DNA of 64,000 bases from Endotrypanum monterogeii. Its lineage: Eukaryota > Euglenozoa > Kinetoplastea > Trypanosomatida > Trypanosomatidae. This document shows positions 58,590 to 64,000 of the stretch, in pieces. Positions within the stretch are counted from its first letter, which is position 1; each line of letters begins with the position of its first letter. The position numbers and the translations under genes were made by a program. The notes below the pieces were generated by a model. The model saw only the letters and a list, made by a program, of their open reading frames with translations. It had not been told where the DNA came from and searched no databases. Location of the stretch: positions 1,177,911-1,241,910 of the forward strand of contig CM007320.1 of assembly GCA_000333855.2 (NCBI GenBank). Direction: 5' to 3'.

Positions 58590-60710
58590 TTACGAACAAT
58601 AGAAATAGCAGTTCGCTGATTCTCCACGCACTAAGAAGCCTTTCTCCATCAAAGATGCTAGGCGCAGCTTGATATCCGTCCGTGTAGGGGTGTATACATA
58701 ACGCAGTTCACTTTCCACGGCACTACACAAGGTTTCGTAATCAATACTATTGTGCTCTTTCAGCAGTTTCATGATTGTTGCATCCAGGCTCATGGTTCTT
58801 GCGCCATCCATTGCTTTTCGAGTAGTGTTGGAGGTTCTCACGCCCTCGTGTGCCGATTTCTGCACCCCTGCACTCACTTTGACTTTGGGCTTTGATGAGT
58901 AAAAGTCATAATTAAACCTATAATCCGTTCCATAGGACTTGGCAAGGCCCACGTGGCAAAGGGTATTGAATTGAGCAAGCACCTCCTCACAGCTCAGCGC
59001 GGCTGCCTGCGCTACGGCGGTGACGCCTACTCCCTCCTCCGAGTTCAGCGCTAGGATACTGTTCACGAAATGTGTGTGTGCCGACACGTGGTATGTTTTG
59101 CCACCATGGCGAAGCTCAAAAACAATTGAACCTAAGCTCATCTGAAAAACAAGCTTGCGCCCGTTGTGACGCCGGCGGTAGTATTCCTGGAAAACGGTCT
59201 TGCACAATTCCATGCTTTGTGGGATGTTGAGCCGAATGTTAGTGTACTGTGGCCACAGACCACTTGTCAAGAGAAGAACATCGAACTCCAATGGTGGAGA
59301 TATCTTCTTGGTTGTCATATCGGCTATCAGCTTTTCTTGTGCAGCCGTGGCGCTGCGGATATCCTCGACCATTTTCTGAAGTCGATTCACCACACTAGAG
59401 CCATAAATATCAAACAGACGGTCGATAAAAAGGCATTCCATATCTACCGTTTGGGGCTTTGCATATATCAGGCGTGCCGCTAGGTGACTTCGAAACGCTA
59501 CCTCAAAAGCCTCAAGATCAGGCGTCAGCTGCAAAACTGTGAGTACATCGCTTCCCACCTTGCTCGCAATATCACTCTTCCCCTGTCGAATGCCGCTGTC
59601 GTAGTATACCGAAAGGGTCTCCATAAAGCGCGTGTCGCTACCCAAGACATTGCGAATAACACGAAAAAATGGTAATTGATTGTGCCCCTCCTCAGATAAA
59701 ATGAGAGCATCTAGCTCCCTAGCCTTTTCGATCAGCTGCAGCATCTTTTCCACCCCTGGAAAAGGAAAGACGTTTGTAGACCGATCGTTAATAACATGCT
59801 CACATTTTTCCTTCAGCTTTTGTGCAATAATATCTATAATATCCTTCTCCCGCTTAACAGCCGAGAAAACTTGCACAAATATAGAAATGTTGGGCACATC
59901 CCACTCCTCAATCATGTGCACCAAACCAGTCGGCCCGGTAAGCATTTCTTTCACAGAGGATGGGTCACTAAGAAGGAGTCCCGAGTAGAGGGCATGGGTA
60001 AGTCTATCGAGAAGAATAAAGAAAAATGTGCCGGTATACTTCTGGCGCTCACTGCACACAGTATTCTGAACCCACTGCAAATAAGCGCTCGTAGTCAATG
60101 TCTTCCTCTGATGTTTTCCCTGGAGAACATATTTATCGACCACTGCATCAACAAATGGGGTTTCCATGCAACTCACGAAGTACTTGCTGCCCTCGGCAGT
60201 GTATAATTCTTGGCCGATATCCCGAATTGTGGATTCTGCGGAAGGTACATGAATGGACTCCTTGATGAAGGTAGTTAAGCGCGAGGCTACCTCAGGATTG
60301 CCTAAAGTCGAGGAGCAAAATATATGCTCACCAAGGTTTTCGATGGACGAGTGGTGGCAGGTGTACATGTAGTTTTTGTTGAAGTACAAAAGAATGTTGC
60401 TGATTTGACTGACAGAGTTGTTGTAGTCCTGCCATTCACGCAGAAAGTCGGCAACATACATCGAAGAGCCATCAATTCGCTTGATTATGATGGAGACCTG
60501 CGCGAAAAACTGTTCCTCCAAGTGCTGCAACACGAAGCTCCCGTAATGTGTTTGACATAAATGAAAAACAGCGTGATGTATTCTCTGAAACGAATTTTTC
60601 GACACTTCTTTTTTGAAAATGCAGAGTATCGTGTCTTCGATTATGCTCCACTTTTCAGAAAAGGTGGAATGCTCCGCCATGCGCTTGCGGCTGGGAACCG
60701 CACTAGGCAT
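58590..60710 (-). CDS. Cullin-family protein, scaffold of a cullin-RING ubiquitin ligase
   Basis: This is a 706-residue cullin. N-terminal cullin repeats are helical and contain FFAQVSIIIKRIDGSS and DFLREWQDYNN. The cullin homology region at about 390-610 has SGLWPQYTNIRLNIPQSMELCK and LVFQMSLGSIVFELRHGGKTY. The C-terminal winged helix at about 645-706 includes TIMKLLKEHNSIDYETL, with the lysine of the family's IMK motif in the place that is neddylated, and ends in a YFYCS segment like the Y-x-Y-x-A end of cullins. The length is normal for CUL1, CUL3 or CUL4; I cannot choose. An ATG 10 codons downstream (M11) is an alternative start. The gene appears A+T-richer than those to its left. Confidence 0.9.
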   Translation of the reverse strand: MPSAVPSRKRMAEHSTFSEKWSIIEDTILCIFKKEVSKNSFQRIHHAVFHLCQTHYGSFVLQHLEEQFFAQVSIIIKRIDGSSMYVADFLREWQDYNNSVSQISNILLYFNKNYMYTCHHSSIENLGEHIFCSSTLGNPEVASRLTTFIKESIHVPSAESTIRDIGQELYTAEGSKYFVSCMETPFVDAVVDKYVLQGKHQRKTLTTSAYLQWVQNTVCSERQKYTGTFFFILLDRLTHALYSGLLLSDPSSVKEMLTGPTGLVHMIEEWDVPNISIFVQVFSAVKREKDIIDIIAQKLKEKCEHVINDRSTNVFPFPGVEKMLQLIEKARELDALILSEEGHNQLPFFRVIRNVLGSDTRFMETLSVYYDSGIRQGKSDIASKVGSDVLTVLQLTPDLEAFEVAFRSHLAARLIYAKPQTVDMECLFIDRLFDIYGSSVVNRLQKMVEDIRSATAAQEKLIADMTTKKISPPLEFDVLLLTSGLWPQYTNIRLNIPQSMELCKTVFQEYYRRRHNGRKLVFQMSLGSIVFELRHGGKTYHVSAHTHFVNSILALNSEEGVGVTAVAQAAALSCEEVLAQFNTLCHVGLAKSYGTDYRFNYDFYSSKPKVKVSAGVQKSAHEGVRTSNTTRKAMDGARTMSLDATIMKLLKEHNSIDYETLCSAVESELRYVYTPTRTDIKLRLASLMEKGFLVRGESANCYFYCS

Positions 60711-61565
60711 TGAAAACGCAAAGCAGGTTTTTTTTTTTCACACCAAAGAGGCTCAATTCTGAGAAGAAAAATTTGCAGTCTAAAGCGAAGGGTAGTTTCT
60801 CTTTGGGAGAAAAGAGGGGATGGGTATTGAGGTGAAAGTTACTGGATTTTCATTATTATTATTTTCTGAGAGCGCATGATTCCTCTCAATTGCTTTAGTG
60901 GCAGGATGATGCGCCAGCTTGAGAGTATATCCCAAAGAGGTTTCTGAACAGCGCGGTTTAGCAATAGCAATACATCTCAAGAACTATCGTTTAATTAGAC
61001 TGGTTGCCTCACGACCAATGCTATGAAAAATGGGTTCAGCACGAACATGGATATCCAGGCAGCCTTTTAATTTTCATATTGATGTTTTTTTTTTTTTGCG
61101 AAGTTAATGCGATGCTTACTGAGAAAAATACCGATTAGCGACGAAAGGAAAAAAAAACAACATGTTATGACACCTTAAAGTAGTAGCTGCACCGAAATAC
61201 AGATAACATACTACGTCTTTGCCCCCAGTACAGATTCGACCAAGAAACTTGGCTTGGTATCGAGAAGCGTAAAACAAATATCAAAAAGGAGGCTTCTGGC
61301 AAGGGCGCTGTCAGTTTTTCGTCATCCTCATTAGTTTCATAATTTTTGTTCCCCCTCAGCAAACGTAAGGTACCACAAAAAAAAAAATCTCGTTGCTGTA
61401 TTTGTGCAGGGGAAAAGAAATAGCATATACACTGGGGAGAAGAAAAATACCGACACCATCCAAGCTTGCGAGAAACAGGCATAGAGAGTGCTAATCGCTA
61501 TCACAGTTCAAGTGGACGACTTCCATACAACTCTTGGAAAAACACGAAAGGTGCTCAGCATTCCA
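60711..61565. other. A+T-rich intergenic spacer cullin-NOP1
   Basis: No gene seen. The sequence is noticeably A+T-rich, with T runs at 60728-60737 and 61086-61096 and A runs at 61148-61156 and 61377-61387. A purine block near 60809-60822 (pyrimidines on the transcript, about 100 nt before the cullin ATG) is the likeliest splicing signal. The rest is 3' UTR of fibrillarin. Confidence 0.6.
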
Positions 61566-62441
61566 TTACTTCGCCTTTTTGACTGGACGGTAGACGCCAA
61601 CAACTACCGCGTGGTCTCGTTCAAAAGGTTCCAGAGATACTTGCTCCAGTGGCTTCAGTTTGTCTTTTTTCAGTTTGTTCAGCTCAGAGGCAATCACTAC
61701 AGGTGCCTCCAGTGTAGAATCAATGCAGTTAGCCTTGATGGAGATAACATAGTGACCACCGTTCTGCAGAAATGCTTGAGCATTGAGAGCCAAAATGCGC
61801 GCCTGGTCGGGCTGGGCAACATCCATAAATATGCACTCAACCATTGGTACAAGCATACGGTATTTCATAGGGTAGCGGGCGTCCTCGATGATGGGAACGA
61901 TATTTGGGCGGCGCTTGGACATCTCGACTAAATCGCGACCCACACGGTGAGAAAACTCCACTGCATACACCATGCCCTCTGGTCCGACAAGGTCGCTCAC
62001 GTGGCTTACTGTAGTACCAGTTGCGCCACCCAGGTAAAGCACCTTCGAGCCGGGACCCATGTGAACGCTGCTCACACCAGCGTAGATCGCGGAAGCCAGC
62101 TTTGAGCGATAAGGGTTCCACAGACGATATTCTTTTTTATCAACGCCACCCTGTGTTCCACCCAACTCAATCCGTTTCTCACCATAAACGGAAATACCGG
62201 GAACCATATTCAGTGTGCAAAGAGAGTCGGTTTTGCCCTTAGAAATGAACACTCCAGGGTGCAGCATGTGAGGTTCCACAACGACCTTGGCACCTGCGCC
62301 ACCGCCGCGGCCACCACCACGGCCACCACCGCGACCACCACCGCGCGCGCCGCCGCGGCTGAAGCCTCCGCGACCACCACCACGGGCACCGCCACGGCCA
62401 CCACCGCGACCACCACCGCCACGTCCAAAGCCGCCGCGCAT
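61566..62441 (-). CDS. NOP1: Fibrillarin (NOP1), box C/D snoRNP 2'-O-methyltransferase
   Basis: This is a 291-residue fibrillarin. The start at 62441 ([11 protein letters not shown]) begins the typical glycine-arginine-rich domain, which runs to about residue 53; the open frame continues upstream through 49 codons that look like 5' UTR. The methyltransferase domain follows: [48 protein letters not shown] (SAM-binding motif I), [26 protein letters not shown] and [14 protein letters not shown]. It methylates rRNA under guidance of C/D snoRNAs in the nucleolus. Trypanosomatid rRNA is heavily 2'-O-methylated. The domain is complete and catalytic residues appear intact. Confidence 0.96.
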   Translation of the reverse strand: MRGGFGRGGGGRGGGRGGARGGGRGGFSRGGARGGGRGGGRGGGRGGGAGAKVVVEPHMLHPGVFISKGKTDSLCTLNMVPGISVYGEKRIELGGTQGGVDKKEYRLWNPYRSKLASAIYAGVSSVHMGPGSKVLYLGGATGTTVSHVSDLVGPEGMVYAVEFSHRVGRDLVEMSKRRPNIVPIIEDARYPMKYRMLVPMVECIFMDVAQPDQARILALNAQAFLQNGGHYVISIKANCIDSTLEAPVVIASELNKLKKDKLKPLEQVSLEPFERDHAVVVGVYRPVKKAK

Positions 62442-63098
62442 ATTCAATGGGGTTTTATTTGATTTTGAAAAGTCGGAAGAGCTTGCTCTTTTGTTTTCAG
62501 ATAAGATTATGGGTTGATCGAATGTGTTTAAATTGTTGGCGTAGAGGAGAGAGAAGAGCGAGTGAAAAAGAGGGGAAATAGAATACAAACTAGGAAAAGA
62601 GACTGTTTTTAATTGACTGCATTTTTGTCATGTGATTTAAGAGTTTTTTTTCTTTCAAACAGTGAAGATAAATAAATATATATATATATGTTTTGAGAGG
62701 TTGATGTTAAAATCAACTTTTGATCTATGCACGAACCAGTGTATCCAAGCGAAACAAAGGACATGCTTATATAAAATATATGTTTTTGCGCCCGTTTGCT
62801 GTTTGGGATAGGGGGTCGTTCCTGGTGTGCCGCGTGGCGCGTCTTTTCGGCCGCTGTTGCCTGGTCGGCGCGGGGGGGGGGGGGTGACGCCCGGCCCCGC
62901 AGGCTTTTCTTGGGTTGGTGGGTGCTTCCTTCGGCCGCGCCTGCAGGGGCCGGCCCGCGTGTTGCTGGCGGCGGGTGGTGGCCTTTTCAAAGGGGTTTTG
63001 CTGCTCGCTGGCTTCGGTTCCTGGCGCCGTTTTTTTTTGGGGGGGGTTGGGCGTCCTGCGGGGTTCTGGGGCCGGGTGGAGGGGGTGGGGCCGCCGCC
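62442..63098. other. Spacer NOP1-LipB with an A-depleted, G/C/T-rich block
   Basis: The left part (62442-62790) is ordinary A+T-rich flank with a TA run at 62679-62690. From about 62790 the plus strand becomes almost free of A and full of G and T runs. The block continues into the end of the LipB frame. No gene is supported; the overlapping open frames on both strands arise from the skewed composition. Confidence 0.7.
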
Positions 63099-63947
63099 TC
63101 AGGGCCCGGGGATGCCCAGGGCCCCGGTGACATGCTCGTGCCAACCATCGCTTCCGGAGAGGTCCACCAGCCTCGGCGCGACGAAGCTGGGTGGTTGGTG
63201 AAGACTTTCGATGAATTTCTGAAGGAGAACCGGCGCCGTCGCTTCCACCAATGGTGGCGACTCGCTGGGGCAGCGGTGTTGCATTTCGTCGCTAAGCGAC
63301 GTGGCCCGCCGACCCGGCAGCTCACACATGATAATGTCGTCGAAAAAGTTCAAGCTATTAGCGATGTTTAGACTAACCCCATGCATCGATACCCAGTTCC
63401 CCAGCTGTAGCCCAATTGCCCCGAGCTTTCGTGACGGGTTGTGCTTGCATCCGTCAGTCCACACTCCGGTTTTGTATCGGTGTGTTTGAATGCGGTGCAT
63501 CAAAGCTGTTTGTATCACTGCCTCTTCCAGCGTCCAGCTGAACCACTCAATCGGCGAGCGCGGCTTCTCTGCAGTGCATCCTTTCCACAGAAGCTGGATA
63601 TTGGCTATCGGATACATCGTGAGCTGCCCGGGGCCGTGGTAGGTGATACCGCCGCCTCGCCGCGTTTTGACCACATCGACGACGCAGTGCGTTGGAAGTC
63701 CTTGAGTTGTGTCACGACGCCCTACGGTGTACACTGGGGCACAATGTTCCACTAAGATCACGGCATCTGGCAAGAGCGGCAGTGTGGACTCTCCGCGCCT
63801 CACGCGGACCTGTTGCCTGATTTTAGCGTTGAAGATGGTTTCTTGCAGGTCCAAAACACGCCGATACTCGCGCTTGCCGATAAAAAAGGCCTTCATACGG
63901 CACACAAAGGAAAGCAGGAAACGACTACGCGTGTGTTGCCCGTCCAC
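63099..63947 (-). CDS. LIPB: Octanoyltransferase LipB / LIPT2, C-terminal end uncertain
   Basis: This is up to 282 residues and transfers octanoyl groups from acyl-carrier protein to lipoate-dependent proteins (glycine cleavage H protein, 2-oxoacid dehydrogenases) in the mitochondrion. Motifs are those of LipB: EHCAPVYTVGRR, the signature TRRGGGITYHGPGQLTMYP, TGVWTDG, KLGAIGLQ with the conserved Lys, HGVSLN, and the catalytic Cys in IIMCELPG. The start at 63947 gives an arginine-containing N-terminus (MDGQHTRSRFLLSFVCR) suited to mitochondrial import; the ATG at 63896 (MKAFFIGKREY) is an alternative. The last 15 or so residues fall in the A-depleted block described in the findings, so the given stop at 63099 may not be the true end. 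All catalytic parts lie before that block. Confidence 0.9.
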   Translation of the reverse strand: MDGQHTRSRFLLSFVCRMKAFFIGKREYRRVLDLQETIFNAKIRQQVRVRRGESTLPLLPDAVILVEHCAPVYTVGRRDTTQGLPTHCVVDVVKTRRGGGITYHGPGQLTMYPIANIQLLWKGCTAEKPRSPIEWFSWTLEEAVIQTALMHRIQTHRYKTGVWTDGCKHNPSRKLGAIGLQLGNWVSMHGVSLNIANSLNFFDDIIMCELPGRRATSLSDEMQHRCPSESPPLVEATAPVLLQKFIESLHQPPSFVAPRLVDLSGSDGWHEHVTGALGIPGP

Positions 63948-64000
63948 GGGAGCGAGATGAAAGGCAAAGAAAGAGGGAGGATTATGAAGTGAGTGAGTGA

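Noticed and set aside
62287..62517. Plus-strand proline-rich frame ([11 protein letters not shown]...)
   Set aside because: It is the antisense of the glycine-arginine-rich domain of fibrillarin; the skewed composition opens all frames. The minus strand has the real gene.
62767..63144. Minus-strand frame of 125 codons rich in Arg and Pro between NOP1 and LipB
   Set aside because: It lies in the A-depleted block, overlaps the LipB end in another frame and has only composition-driven residues. Treated as an artefact of the sequence quality or skew.
62796..63371. Plus-strand frame of 191 codons (Gly/Trp-rich)
   Set aside because: Antisense to LipB over half of its length and through the skewed block for the rest; no family resemblance, and it would break the strand rule of the unit.

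Overview
The window reads as nuclear DNA of a trypanosomatid flagellate of the Leishmania group. Every credible gene (25 called) lies on the minus strand with no strand switch. Genes are intronless and separated by 0.4-3.2 kb spacers full of (CA)n, (TG)n, (TA)n and homopolymer tracts. Upstream of most starts the coding strand carries a long polypyrimidine tract, as expected for trans-splicing of a polycistronic transcript read from high to low coordinates. I saw no promoter, tRNA, snRNA, transposon or CRISPR array. From memory, unverified, the gene order matches the stretch of Leishmania major chromosome 36 between RPS24 and fibrillarin/LipB. Species cannot be fixed from the sequence.

Layout, left to right (3' to 5' of the transcription unit): ribosomal protein eS24; the axonemal protein CFAP65; an ABCG half-transporter; a degenerate MCM-like AAA+ protein; a 70-residue unknown protein; a mitochondrial, possibly mitoribosomal protein; the SF3b subunit PHF5A/Rds3; a multi-membrane-span RING E3; a 4170-residue DNA-PKcs-like PIKK; a 3.2 kb microsatellite-rich spacer; succinyl-CoA ligase beta with a one-base frameshift; two small four-span membrane proteins flanking a 20-N assembly gap; bromodomain factor BDF2; the mitochondrial Obg GTPase MTG2; the helicase MTR4; a GPx-like peroxidase; exosome subunit RRP41; a 74-residue unknown protein; an AP-2 mu-like adaptin; the SF3b subunit p14/SF3B6; a PEX22-like peroxisomal anchor; a cullin; fibrillarin NOP1; and a LipB-type octanoyltransferase.

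Functional groupings are loose, as is usual in these genomes. The exosome core (RRP41) and its helicase (MTR4) lie 2 kb apart. Two SF3b subunits lie in the same unit. Two protein-turnover genes (RING E3, cullin) and several mitochondrial functions (SCS beta, MTG2, LipB, the mitoribosomal candidate) are also present.

The most interesting observations are changes at active sites. The DNA-PKcs-like kinase has Asn where the PIKK catalytic Asp should be, and Ser where the metal-binding Asn should be. The MCM-like protein has Gln in place of the Walker B Glu and no visible arginine finger. The two SF3b subunits both lack the Tyr that contacts the branch-point adenosine in human proteins. There are also three probable sequence-quality problems: the SCS beta frameshift, a false duplication around the N gap, and an A-depleted block overlapping the end of LipB.
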